Below, piece after piece: positions 34,847 through 42,920 of a stretch of DNA of 64,000 bases. The notes under the pieces were generated by a model that worked only from the letters and a program-made list of their open reading frames with translations, was not told the DNA's origin and did not search any database. Source of the stretch: Bin55 sp028819195 (GTDB taxonomy: Bacteria > Pseudomonadota > Gammaproteobacteria > Pseudomonadales > Azotimanducaceae); NCBI GenBank assembly GCA_028819195.1, contig JAPPMF010000007.1, positions 62,001 through 126,000 on the forward strand. Reading direction: 5' to 3'. The position numbers and the translations under genes are program-made. Each line of letters opens with the position of its first letter. Positions within the stretch are counted from its first letter, which is position 1.

Positions 34847-35776
34847 TCACGGTTCAGCTTTAAACCCTCCTTGAATTCCTTTATCGATCACACATACTGC
34901 ATCGTGGGCGTGTAAACTCTCGTAATGTTCAACTCGGATGAGATAGTCCAATATCGAAGGCTCATCGTCAAGTGAACTCGATAGTCGGCGAGCAGCATCC
35001 TCACAAAACATGAGATTTTGACCGTTTAAGCGAGCGAATTCTCGTTCATCTTCGCGTTTTACAGCGGTTTGTACCGGCGTACCTAGAGCGTTTTCGACGC
35101 GATCGATAACTGCTGTTAATGGAAAAGCATCTGTCGCTACTTCTTGGCGCAATCTTATCGTTGCTGAACTACGTTGTCCGTGTGGTGTCGCTACTATTTT
35201 GTCTCGCGCCGTGAGAAACATTCGCACTTGGGTCGCGCTCAACGTGTTGGAGGTACCAAACTTTTGATCAAATTGCTCTTGGATTGTTTGTTGAGCAAGT
35301 GAAGCCGAACCCGGACACGTCCCTGAGTAAAACACCGTAACTTCCCAATCGATTGTGATTGTGCCTTGAATGTTTTTACCAATCAAACGTAGGGGGTAGT
35401 AGTTCCAACCTTCGTTATTCGAAACTAACGATTTCCTAAGTAACAATAGTTCACAAGAAAATTCCACCTTTGCTTGGGTTGAATATTCGGTATGAACGGT
35501 CAGAAGTTCCCCAAGAAACGTTCGTAAGACCTGTGGCGAAAGTACCTGTTCAGTTAATTGCTTATGAAGTAAATCGTAGGAGCGTGACATGTGGATGCCC
35601 CGTACGTGCCGATCATTTAGATCAACGAATATTTTTGTGGAGCTGATCCCATGTTCGATTTGTTCTCCATTCCGAAACCGAATCGGCAGTCGCAGATTCG
35701 CCATCCCAACCCAGTTTAACTCACGTTGTTCCGTTTCGAGTGTTCTAATTGGATCGGTTACAGAATTCACTGTCAT
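34847..35776 (-). CDS. folE2: GTP cyclohydrolase FolE2 (type IB)
   Basis: FolE2 makes dihydroneopterin triphosphate from GTP for folate (and possibly queuosine) synthesis and can work with metals other than zinc. Visible blocks are WVGMANLRLPIRF, VDLNDRHVRGIHMSRSYDLL, the metal-site VTVFYSGTCPGSASLAQQ, TPHGQRSSATIRL and FCEDAARRLSSSLDDE. The metal/active-site segment usually reads CPCS; here the second Cys is Gly while the first is kept. Length 309 is normal. queG, also in this window, acts in the queuosine pathway that draws on the same product. Confidence 0.88.
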   Translation of the reverse strand: MTVNSVTDPIRTLETEQRELNWVGMANLRLPIRFRNGEQIEHGISSTKIFVDLNDRHVRGIHMSRSYDLLHKQLTEQVLSPQVLRTFLGELLTVHTEYSTQAKVEFSCELLLLRKSLVSNNEGWNYYPLRLIGKNIQGTITIDWEVTVFYSGTCPGSASLAQQTIQEQFDQKFGTSNTLSATQVRMFLTARDKIVATPHGQRSSATIRLRQEVATDAFPLTAVIDRVENALGTPVQTAVKREDEREFARLNGQNLMFCEDAARRLSSSLDDEPSILDYLIRVEHYESLHAHDAVCVIDKGIQGGFKAEP

Positions 35777-35817
35777 GCGTTTGTCTTTACTAAACTGTCG
35801 CTTTCGTAGGTAAGAAT

Positions 35818-36024
35818 CTAATCTGATTTTGGTGGCGCCGACGACTTAAGTTCGTCCTCCGATAGTTCGCGAGCACGATCAACTACCATGATCGGCAGCC
35901 CGTCGCGAATGGGATACGCAAGCTTCGCTTCTCGCGACCACAATTCAGCCAAGTCTTTATGGTATTCGAGCGCTCCTTTGGTTTTGGGACAAACCAATAC
36001 ATCAAAAAGTTTGTTTTCTAGCAT
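35818..36024 (-). CDS. Trm112 / UPF0434 family small protein
   Basis: This YcaR-like protein of 68 residues starts with MLENKLFDVLVCPKTKGALEY and has the typical AKLAYPIRDGLPIMVVDRAREL strand pair. In eukaryotes and archaea Trm112 activates methyltransferases; in bacteria the role of this family is not settled. The first Cys of the metal-binding pair remains (CPKTK), the second is lost, as in many bacterial members. ATG 36024 is preferred because AGGA lies 8 bases before it; a TTG two codons upstream is possible. It ends 42 bases past the folE2 start. Confidence 0.85.
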   Translation of the reverse strand: MLENKLFDVLVCPKTKGALEYHKDLAELWSREAKLAYPIRDGLPIMVVDRARELSEDELKSSAPPKSD

Positions 36025-36042
36025 CGTCAATTTCCTAAGTGA

Positions 36043-37329
36043 TCAAGTTGTCGCCGAGAGTGGTTCAATCTCAATTCGCGCATCTCGACTTGGACCCGTC
36101 GAAATACTCGCGATGGGAATTTCTATTAGTTGTTCAAGTTTATCAACGAACGCTTGAGCATTCGATGGTAGTTTGTCAAGTGTATCAATATTCGAGGTGT
36201 CTACCATCCATCCTGTAAGTTCTTCGTATTCGGGTTCGAAATGTTCCCAGCGATCAGCACTTACGGTACTTGTTGTCTCGTTGCATCCCACACAAATTTT
36301 TACAGTTTTGAATTGATCTAAGACATCGAGTTTAGTTAAATATAGTCGCGTTACACTGTTTAATTTGATCGCTCGTCGTAATGCAACGACATCGAGCCAT
36401 CCACAGCGTCGTGGACGTCCCGTCGTCGACCCAAATTCGTTTCCACGACTGGCTAGTTTTGTTCCAGTTTCATCGTTTAGTTCAGTGGGAAAGGGTCCGG
36501 ACCCCACGCGAGTCGTATACGCTTTCGCCACCCCGTAGACTTCATTAATGTCTAGAGGACCTAAGCCGGTACCGGTAGTAACAGCCCCAGCTAATGTATT
36601 GGACGAAGTCACAAACGGATAAGTGCCCACATCGATATCAAGTAACGAACCCTGGGCACCTTCGAACAACATACGGACATCGGAGCGTTGATTTTGATCA
36701 TGTAAATAGGCCACTGTATCGCTGATGATCGGTTGGATGAACTCCGTAAATTCGCGCAACTGTTCCTTGATTATGTAGGGGTCGACCGGTTTGGTGTTAT
36801 AGTAGTTTTCCAACCAAAAGTTGTGATAATCGTAAATTTCATCGATTCTCGCATTGCAATAATCGGGTTCAACGATCTCGTGTAATTTCAGCCCGCGGCG
36901 CGCGACTTTATCTTCGTACGCAGGTCCAATTCCGCGCCCAGTGGTACCGATTTTCTTCTTGCCTAAGCTGTTTTCTCGAGCTTGATCTAACGCGATGTGA
37001 CAGGGCAGTATTAGCGAACAATCCATACTGACTAGTAAACGTGAAAACACCTCAATACCATTTTGTTCTAACGAAAAAATTTCATTCACTAGGTCCTTGG
37101 GTGACAGAACCACCCCATGTGCAATGACATTGGTAACGTCATCTCGCAAGATACCTGAGGGAAGGAGATGGAGAACCGTCTTTTGACCATTAACAGTGAG
37201 TGTGTGACCGGCATTGTGTCCGCCTTGAAAACGAACGACAATATTAAAACGGTCGGCTAATGAGTCGACAATCTTCCCTTTTCCCTCGTCGCCCCATTGC
37301 AAACCGACGACGACAGTGTTATGTGCCAT
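36043..37329 (-). CDS. purA: Adenylosuccinate synthetase
   Basis: PurA joins IMP and aspartate with GTP in the first committed step to AMP. The GTP loop and catalytic Asp are in QWGDEGKGKIVD near residue 10, with HNAGHTL, GTTGRGIGPAYEDK, FEGAQGSLLDIDVGTYPFVTSS in two parts, and GRPRRCGWLDVVALR. Length 428. It follows hflK-hflC, as in many gammaproteobacteria, but hisZ is not between them. Confidence 0.97.
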   Translation of the reverse strand: MAHNTVVVGLQWGDEGKGKIVDSLADRFNIVVRFQGGHNAGHTLTVNGQKTVLHLLPSGILRDDVTNVIAHGVVLSPKDLVNEIFSLEQNGIEVFSRLLVSMDCSLILPCHIALDQARENSLGKKKIGTTGRGIGPAYEDKVARRGLKLHEIVEPDYCNARIDEIYDYHNFWLENYYNTKPVDPYIIKEQLREFTEFIQPIISDTVAYLHDQNQRSDVRMLFEGAQGSLLDIDVGTYPFVTSSNTLAGAVTTGTGLGPLDINEVYGVAKAYTTRVGSGPFPTELNDETGTKLASRGNEFGSTTGRPRRCGWLDVVALRRAIKLNSVTRLYLTKLDVLDQFKTVKICVGCNETTSTVSADRWEHFEPEYEELTGWMVDTSNIDTLDKLPSNAQAFVDKLEQLIEIPIASISTGPSRDARIEIEPLSATT

Positions 37330-37400
37330 ATTTCGCCGCGAATTTCTACAGAAAAGTGGAACCGTAGTGCATCAACTGCGTCCGTGCGCACTCACTGTTA

Positions 37401-37456
37401 GGTATCCAATCGGATACCCTACAAACTAACAACGGGTTTAATTGACTGTCGTCAAT
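37401..37456 (-). repeat. Two stem-loops between hflC and purA
   Basis: GGTATCC-AATC-GGATACC occupies 37401-37418 and ATTGAC-TGTC-GTCAAT occupies 37441-37456, the latter spanning the hflC stop. Both have perfect 6-7 bp stems with 4-base loops. Neither is followed by a U-tract on the minus strand. They may be a 3' end structure for hflKC or part of the purA leader. Confidence 0.4.
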
Positions 37457-38327
37457 CCCCCGAACCGCTTTTTAGGTACTTGAAGAAGTCACTTGACGGA
37501 TCGAGAATTAGGAGTGAGTTACCTTCCTGGAACACTGATACATACGCGTTGATACTTCGGTAAAACTCATAGAAATCAGGATCTTTACCGTAGGCTTCAG
37601 CATAAATTCGCGCCGATTCGGCATCGCCATCACCACGAATCTGTTCAGCATCGCGAAACGCGTTTGCTTCAATTACAACCTTTTGCCGATCAGCATCAGC
37701 TTCGATCGCCAAACGTTGTTCGGTTCCATTAGCACGATACTGATTAGCCTCGATTTGACGTTCAGATTTCATTCGTTCAAACACCGATTGTGAAACCTCG
37801 GTAGGTAGATCGATGCGTTTGACACGAACATCTATTACAGTAATACCCGTCTCTTCGCGCATGACTTCATCTAAATTAGTCGTCAGTTCTAGCATCAATT
37901 GATCACGTTCACCCGACACGACTTCGTGCATGTCTCGCCGACCAATTTGATTCCGCAAACCTTCGTTAACGCGTTCTTCAAGAATCTGATTAGCATTCGC
38001 TTCAATCCCAGAAGTATTCTTGTAATACATGGTCGTATCGTGTATTCGCCACTTGACAAATGAATCGACGATGAGAGGCTTCTTTTCACTTGTGTAAAAA
38101 CGTTCTGGAACTGTGTCGAGCGTAAGAATACGACCGTCGAAGTATTTGATCTCATCGGCAAATGGGATTTTGAGGTGGAAGCCGACTAATTCCTCAGCTG
38201 TGGGTACGGCTTCACCAAATCTGAGGACGATCGCGCGTTGGCGCTCATCGACGATGAAGAAGGAGTTTAGTGCCAGTGCCACAGCAAGGACTAGTACGAC
38301 ACCGATTACGATTGTTCTAACTTTCAT
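37452..38327 (-). CDS. hflC: HflC, SPFH-domain regulator of FtsH
   Basis: HflC forms with HflK a large cage around the membrane protease FtsH. It has one N-terminal membrane anchor (about residues 5-23), then the SPFH/band-7 domain (VDERQRAIVLRFGEAVPT, GFHLKIPFADEIKYFD, LTLDTVPERFYTSEKKPLIVDSFVKWRI in parts) and a long coiled helix (ERMKSERQIEANQYRANGTEQ). Length 291. It begins 18 bases after hflK. Confidence 0.95.
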   Translation of the reverse strand: MKVRTIVIGVVLVLAVALALNSFFIVDERQRAIVLRFGEAVPTAEELVGFHLKIPFADEIKYFDGRILTLDTVPERFYTSEKKPLIVDSFVKWRIHDTTMYYKNTSGIEANANQILEERVNEGLRNQIGRRDMHEVVSGERDQLMLELTTNLDEVMREETGITVIDVRVKRIDLPTEVSQSVFERMKSERQIEANQYRANGTEQRLAIEADADRQKVVIEANAFRDAEQIRGDGDAESARIYAEAYGKDPDFYEFYRSINAYVSVFQEGNSLLILDPSSDFFKYLKSGSGD

Positions 38328-38345
38328 ATATAGTTCTCCTGTAGC

Positions 38346-39458
38346 TTAGTTGTTCGGATTAAGGGTACGTAACAGGGTATCGCTTGCCGCTGCATCGGTC
38401 GCAGAAACGTTACGTTGTAGTTGATCGAGAGGTAAAAGTAAAACATTATTACCTCCTTGAACGTCGACCATCACTTTCGAACTCGAGGTTAGAACACTCT
38501 CTATTGCTGTAATGTACAGGCGATCGCGGGTTACATCGGGTGCGACCTGATATTCTTCGAGAAGTTTAATGAATCGATCAGCTTCACCGATGGCGCGGGC
38601 GATAACTCGATCGCGATAAGCGTTAGCTTCTTCGATTTGTCGTTGTGCATTTCCTCTCGCCTCAGGGATAACCTTCGCTGCATAAGCATCAGCCTCGTTC
38701 ACCTCACGGACTTGATCTTCTTTGGCTTTTTGGACGTCGTCAAACGCGTCCTGCACCGCCGAAGGTGGTCCAACACTGTCGATATTGACTTTACTGACGC
38801 GAATTCCAGTCTTGTATTCATTGACATACTGTTGAATTCGCGACATCACTTCGTCGCCCAGGACTTCACGTCCTTCAGTAATCAGACCGTCCATTTGTGA
38901 ACTTCCGACGACATGTCGTAATGCACTTTCGGTTGCATGTTCAAGACTCTTGACTGGATCGCGGATTTGGATAACGTAATCTTTGGCATTCGCGACACGG
39001 TACTGAACTACTAAATCCACTGCAATGATATTTTCGTCTTCGGTCAGCATCATGGCCGAATGCGGAAGTGAATTGACCTTGGTAACGTTGACCGGCTCGA
39101 CGACGTCGATAATCGGTGGGTTCCAGTTTAAACCAGGATCCTTGAGTGCTTCTTGGGCTTTACCAAGCCGAAGGACGACGGCTTGTTCCTGTTCGTCAAG
39201 TGTATAAATACCAAACGCTGCCCATATACCTACTACGACTAAGGCTACGATTACAAACAGCCAGGGGGATAAAGTAAATTTTTTACCACTACCGCTGTCT
39301 GAAGAACCGGAGTCTCCGCCCCCTCCACCAGAGAACATGTTTTTGAATTGACTCTGTAGCTTTCGGAAAGCTTGGTCGAGATCGGGAGGTCCTTGTTGAC
39401 CTCCTTTCTCCGCCCAAGGGTCTTGCTTTTTGTTGTCGTTGTTGTCGCTCCACGCCAT
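38346..39458 (-). CDS. hflK: HflK, SPFH-domain regulator of FtsH
   Basis: HflK is the larger partner of HflC. The cytosolic N terminus (MAWSDNNDNKKQDPWAEKGG and a Gly/Ser-rich stretch) precedes one membrane helix near residues 65-88 (LFVIVALVVVGIWAAFGIYTL). The periplasmic SPFH domain contains LDEQEQAVVLRLGKAQE and LNWNPPIIDVVEPVNVTK, followed by a coiled region and a short tail. Length 370. Order hflX-hflK-hflC-purA is conserved. Confidence 0.95.
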   Translation of the reverse strand: MAWSDNNDNKKQDPWAEKGGQQGPPDLDQAFRKLQSQFKNMFSGGGGGDSGSSDSGSGKKFTLSPWLFVIVALVVVGIWAAFGIYTLDEQEQAVVLRLGKAQEALKDPGLNWNPPIIDVVEPVNVTKVNSLPHSAMMLTEDENIIAVDLVVQYRVANAKDYVIQIRDPVKSLEHATESALRHVVGSSQMDGLITEGREVLGDEVMSRIQQYVNEYKTGIRVSKVNIDSVGPPSAVQDAFDDVQKAKEDQVREVNEADAYAAKVIPEARGNAQRQIEEANAYRDRVIARAIGEADRFIKLLEEYQVAPDVTRDRLYITAIESVLTSSSKVMVDVQGGNNVLLLPLDQLQRNVSATDAAASDTLLRTLNPNN

Positions 39459-39521
39459 ATGGTTTACCTACGTGATGTCGTCAAAAAAATGAAATTTCCT
39501 AACGTATTTTAGATTTTGCGA

Positions 39522-40781
39522 TTAACCCTGTAGAAACAGCCCGTATTTTTCGGAAATATCAGCAGCTTGTTTGGGGGCTAGATTAAGTTGCATTGTAATC
39601 CCGCCATCTTCCTGAAATGACTCTTTCTTGACCGCATGCATGGAGTAGAGGATAGATCGAATTCGGCCGTCTTGTGGTTGGAGTTCAACGGTGTATGGTC
39701 GAGGAATTCCTTGGATTCTTTTGAGTATTACCCTTTTTAAGGTGTCGAGACCGGTTCCGTGCACGGCACTGACAGAGATTCCGTCTTTCGGATAGTTCTC
39801 CGTGGACGATAACGTGTCAACTTTGTTGAAGACGGTAATGATGGGAGTATCTTCGACGCCGATTTCCTTGAGAGTATCGCCGACGGAGTGAATGGTTTCA
39901 ATTCGGTCGGGTTGCGAGACGTCAATCACGTGGACGAGAAGATCCGCGAGTGTCACTTCTTCAAGGGTCGATCGGAACGCGGCTACGAGTTCGAGGGGTA
40001 AATCTCTAATGAATCCGACTGTATCGGTCAAGAGAATATTGTCTGATGTGGGCAAGTCCAGTTTTCGAACTGTAGCATCCAAAGTTGCAAACAAACGATT
40101 GTCGGTGTAAACCTTGGATTTTGTTAGCGCGTTGAACAAAGTAGATTTCCCTGCATTCGTATAGCCAACCAAGGCGACGGTTGGGACCTTATTCCGTTGC
40201 CGCTGTTGCCGTTGAACGGTTCGTTGTTCTTGCACTTTTTTGATGCGTTCTTTAGTGATGCGAATGCGTTTTTGGATGAGGGTTCGGTCGATCGCTAGTT
40301 GGGTTTCGCCTGCACCACGAAGACCGATACCACCTTTTTGTCGATCTAAGTGAGACCAGCCTTTGACCAAACGTGTTTGGGCATGGGACAGCGTGGCGAG
40401 TTCTACTTGTAACTTGCCTTCGCGTGTGTGAGCACGCGATTCGAACAATTGTAAGATTAACTCTGTTCTGGTCATGACTCGAACTTTTAGTGCTTTTTCG
40501 AGATTCCGTTGCTGGGACGCCGAAAGTTCGTAATCGAGAATGAGAAGTTCGATTTTGTGGTCTATTAACCGTTCAGTGAGTTCACTAACTTTACCAGTAC
40601 CAATACAGGTTGACGTATTGATCTGTGCTTGACGATAGTTTTGGTGCAGTTCGACGATTAAGCCAGCTGAAGCCGATAGTTCATATAGTTCGACGACTTC
40701 AGATTCATCTGCAGGGTATTTTCCAATTCGTATCAAGACAAGCGCAGTTCGTGTTCCGGGTTCAGGTCGATCGAAAAACAT
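39522..40781 (-). CDS. hflX: GTPase HflX
   Basis: HflX binds the 50S subunit and splits stalled or heat-damaged ribosomes. The N-terminal nucleotide-binding domain (ELSASAGLIVELHQNY, LLILDYELSASQQRNLEKAL) is followed by the glycine-rich helix region (GETQLAIDRTLIQKRI) and the GTPase domain with G1 GYTNAGKSTLFNAL, LFATLDATVRKL, G3 DTVGFIRDLP and G4 FNKVD. Length 419. It has its own AT-rich upstream region; hfq, which normally lies just before it, is not there. Confidence 0.96.
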   Translation of the reverse strand: MFFDRPEPGTRTALVLIRIGKYPADESEVVELYELSASAGLIVELHQNYRQAQINTSTCIGTGKVSELTERLIDHKIELLILDYELSASQQRNLEKALKVRVMTRTELILQLFESRAHTREGKLQVELATLSHAQTRLVKGWSHLDRQKGGIGLRGAGETQLAIDRTLIQKRIRITKERIKKVQEQRTVQRQQRQRNKVPTVALVGYTNAGKSTLFNALTKSKVYTDNRLFATLDATVRKLDLPTSDNILLTDTVGFIRDLPLELVAAFRSTLEEVTLADLLVHVIDVSQPDRIETIHSVGDTLKEIGVEDTPIITVFNKVDTLSSTENYPKDGISVSAVHGTGLDTLKRVILKRIQGIPRPYTVELQPQDGRIRSILYSMHAVKKESFQEDGGITMQLNLAPKQAADISEKYGLFLQG

Positions 40782-40987
40782 AGAGTACTTGTTTAGATTT
40801 TCTGGTGTTGCAATAAATATAGTGTAATAATATTATGGCTAAGGAGGTGAATAGTCGTTTGTAGATAGCAAACATCTCGTCGTCTTGCATAGTCTTCAAG
40901 ACTAATGTTTATTCGATGTTCGGTTATAGTGATTTTGCTAAGGAAACGTATGAGACCGGGACTGATTCTCCATTTTCCAAAAAATTC
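40782..40987. other. Spacer upstream of hflX with an orphan strong Shine-Dalgarno
   Basis: On the + strand TAAGGAGGT (40840-40848) matches the 16S anti-Shine-Dalgarno over nine bases, but no start codon with an open frame follows; an overlapping 9-codon frame (ATG 40835 to TAG 40864) contains it. The minus strand is AT-rich (CCATAATATTATTACAC) and fits the hflX promoter. No gene is visible, and hfq is absent. Confidence 0.4.
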
Positions 40988-41689
40988 TTACTTCGAATAA
41001 CTCAGTTTCAGGTAGAAGTATCGACCGACCGTATCAAACGTCCGAACGTCCGTATTGTCATTGAAACCATCGAGCGACAGCGGTGGTTCTTCATTCAGAA
41101 CATTGTCAATCCCACCAGAGATGACCAGATTGTGCGCCGGCAACGACAACGTTCCGTAAAAATCGTGATATAACCGACTATCCACCGTTCTCTCTAACGT
41201 CGCCCCCGTCGCAAAATCAGGAAAATTCTCTTTGGCCTCGCCGATGAACCGAAGTTGATACCCCAGTACCCAATTGCCCTCAGTAAGCACCACATCCGTG
41301 CTACTGCGATATTCCGTGAAATAACCATGTTGGTCATCGATAAATCGACCGGTGTGATCTAACTTGGTGCCATCTGCTTGGGTAACCACATACTCACCTA
41401 ACAGCGAGGCTTCATACCGGAGGCTAACATCACCAAAGAATGTTGAGCCTAAATCCCAGTACACCCCAATATCCCAGCCATTCGTATCGACCCCACCGAC
41501 ATTGGTAACGGTATTGATCACATTAATGGCGTTCCCGGCATTGGGACCACTCGTGATCCGTTCAATGAGATGGCAGAATTCGCCCTTCTCGGCACACTGA
41601 CCTAAGATGAAACTCGCTCCTAAGGTCGATAAAGCATCGGTGAGACTCACCTTGAAATAATCAACGGTGATAGCTAAATCAGCAAGGTT
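40988..41689 (-). pseudogene. C-terminal fragment of a TonB-dependent receptor
   Basis: About 234 residues match the last part of a TonB-dependent outer-membrane receptor barrel: LAITVDYFKVSLTDALST, a Cys pair in ILGQCAEKGEFCHLI, repeated amphipathic strands (GWDIGVYWDLGSTFFGDVSLRYEASLLGEY), HNLVISGGIDNVLNEEPP and the closing VGRYFYLKLSYSK. The plug, signal peptide and most of the barrel are missing. The frame continues upstream to 41863 but that part has no receptor character. The fragment sits between miaA and hflX, in the hfq slot, and cannot make a functional receptor. Confidence 0.85.
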
Positions 41690-41930
41690 AGCGAAAACGT
41701 GAACTTTTGAGCTAGCTTCATCGATTCTCCTTCGTGTGAAACTAAATAAACAAAAAACTTTGGTTAAGTTCGTACTTGGGATTTTATCCGTTTTGTAATC
41801 AAATTCGATTTCATAGAATTTCTTAGAACAAACACAAAAATTATCAAACAGACACTCAGTCACTCACTAATCGAAGTTCTTCGCACGTGAGAGCTTTACG
41901 TGTTGTCCGACTAGAGAATTTTTTTAATAG
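41690..41930. other. Spacer between the receptor fragment and miaA
   Basis: The frame of the receptor fragment runs on to 41863 without recognisable homology, and the rest is AT-rich. No trace of hfq (the usual MSKGQ...FLNALR-type sequence) is seen on either strand. The miaA 3' end borders it. Confidence 0.45.
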
Positions 41931-42893
41931 TCACAGCCCTAAGTCGCAAAATATTTGTTCGAGACATTCGTAACCTGTCTGATCGCTGATTGAGGTGTAA
42001 CTCTCAACTTTTCTCCAACTTCGCATCCACGTAAGTTGCCGCCGCGCCAATTGTCGAGTCGCGGCTAAGATTTCTTCACGAGTTTCATTATCGTATGGGC
42101 GGTCTGGTTGCGTTTTCAATGACCGCCACAACTGCGAATACCCCACGGCTTTCATTGAAGTACATTCAGCGTTTAAGTTTGGTCGTTTCTGTAGTTCTTG
42201 AACCTCATCCACAAATCCATTGTCAATCATCTCATCCAGCCGTGTTTCGATACGAGCATGTAAGGTAGCGCGTTCGAGTTGGTCTAATCCAAATTCAACA
42301 TATCGACTCTTATGTCTTACTTGTACTGGCTGACTCGGTTGATTCTCTATCCAGTGGGATAAACTCTGACCCGAGATTGCATGTACCTCTAGCGCACGTT
42401 CAATTCTGGAGTAATTATTCGGGTGAATACGTTCACTCGTTACAGGGTCGATCTCGCGAAGTCTTGCGTGCAACACTGGAGAACCCAATCGTTCCTTTTC
42501 TTGACGCAACTTTTTCCGAAACTCTTCATCTCGTGACGGTAACAAGGTTAACCCCTCTCGAAATGCTTTGAAGTAAAGCATCGTGCCCCCAACAAGTAAC
42601 GGAGTTTTTCCTTGTTGTAAAGCTATTTGAATCTCAGCATCGGCAAGATCAACAAACTCACTCGCTGTAAAAGATTCTTCTGGCTCGAGAATGTCTACTA
42701 AGGCGTGTGGGTACTGGGCTCGTACCGCGCGCGAGGGTTTTGAAGTTCCAATATCCATCCTGCGATAGATGCACACCGAATCAACACTGATTAGTGATAA
42801 TGGGAATCGAGAAGCTAAACGAATGGCAAGATCAGTCTTTCCACTCGCGGTCGGACCGATTAAAGCTAAGATACAAGGTTGCTGAGTAGACAA
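41931..42893 (-). CDS. miaA: tRNA dimethylallyltransferase MiaA
   Basis: MiaA adds a dimethylallyl group to A37 of tRNAs reading codons that begin with U. The P-loop is LIGPTASGKTDLA (residues about 11-23), with SVDSVCIYRRMDIGTSKPS, LVGGTMLYFKAFREGL, NNYSRIERALEVH and QLARRQLTWMRSW. Length 320. It lies 27 bases after mutL, in the conserved amiB-mutL-miaA order. Confidence 0.96.
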   Translation of the reverse strand: MSTQQPCILALIGPTASGKTDLAIRLASRFPLSLISVDSVCIYRRMDIGTSKPSRAVRAQYPHALVDILEPEESFTASEFVDLADAEIQIALQQGKTPLLVGGTMLYFKAFREGLTLLPSRDEEFRKKLRQEKERLGSPVLHARLREIDPVTSERIHPNNYSRIERALEVHAISGQSLSHWIENQPSQPVQVRHKSRYVEFGLDQLERATLHARIETRLDEMIDNGFVDEVQELQKRPNLNAECTSMKAVGYSQLWRSLKTQPDRPYDNETREEILAATRQLARRQLTWMRSWRKVESYTSISDQTGYECLEQIFCDLGL

Positions 42894-42920
42894 TACGGCA
42901 AATGGAGACAGATAACAGCG

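Noticed and set aside
40916..41173. 85-codon + strand ORF near hflX
   Set aside because: It is antisense to the C-terminal end of the TonB-receptor fragment and has no recognisable features.
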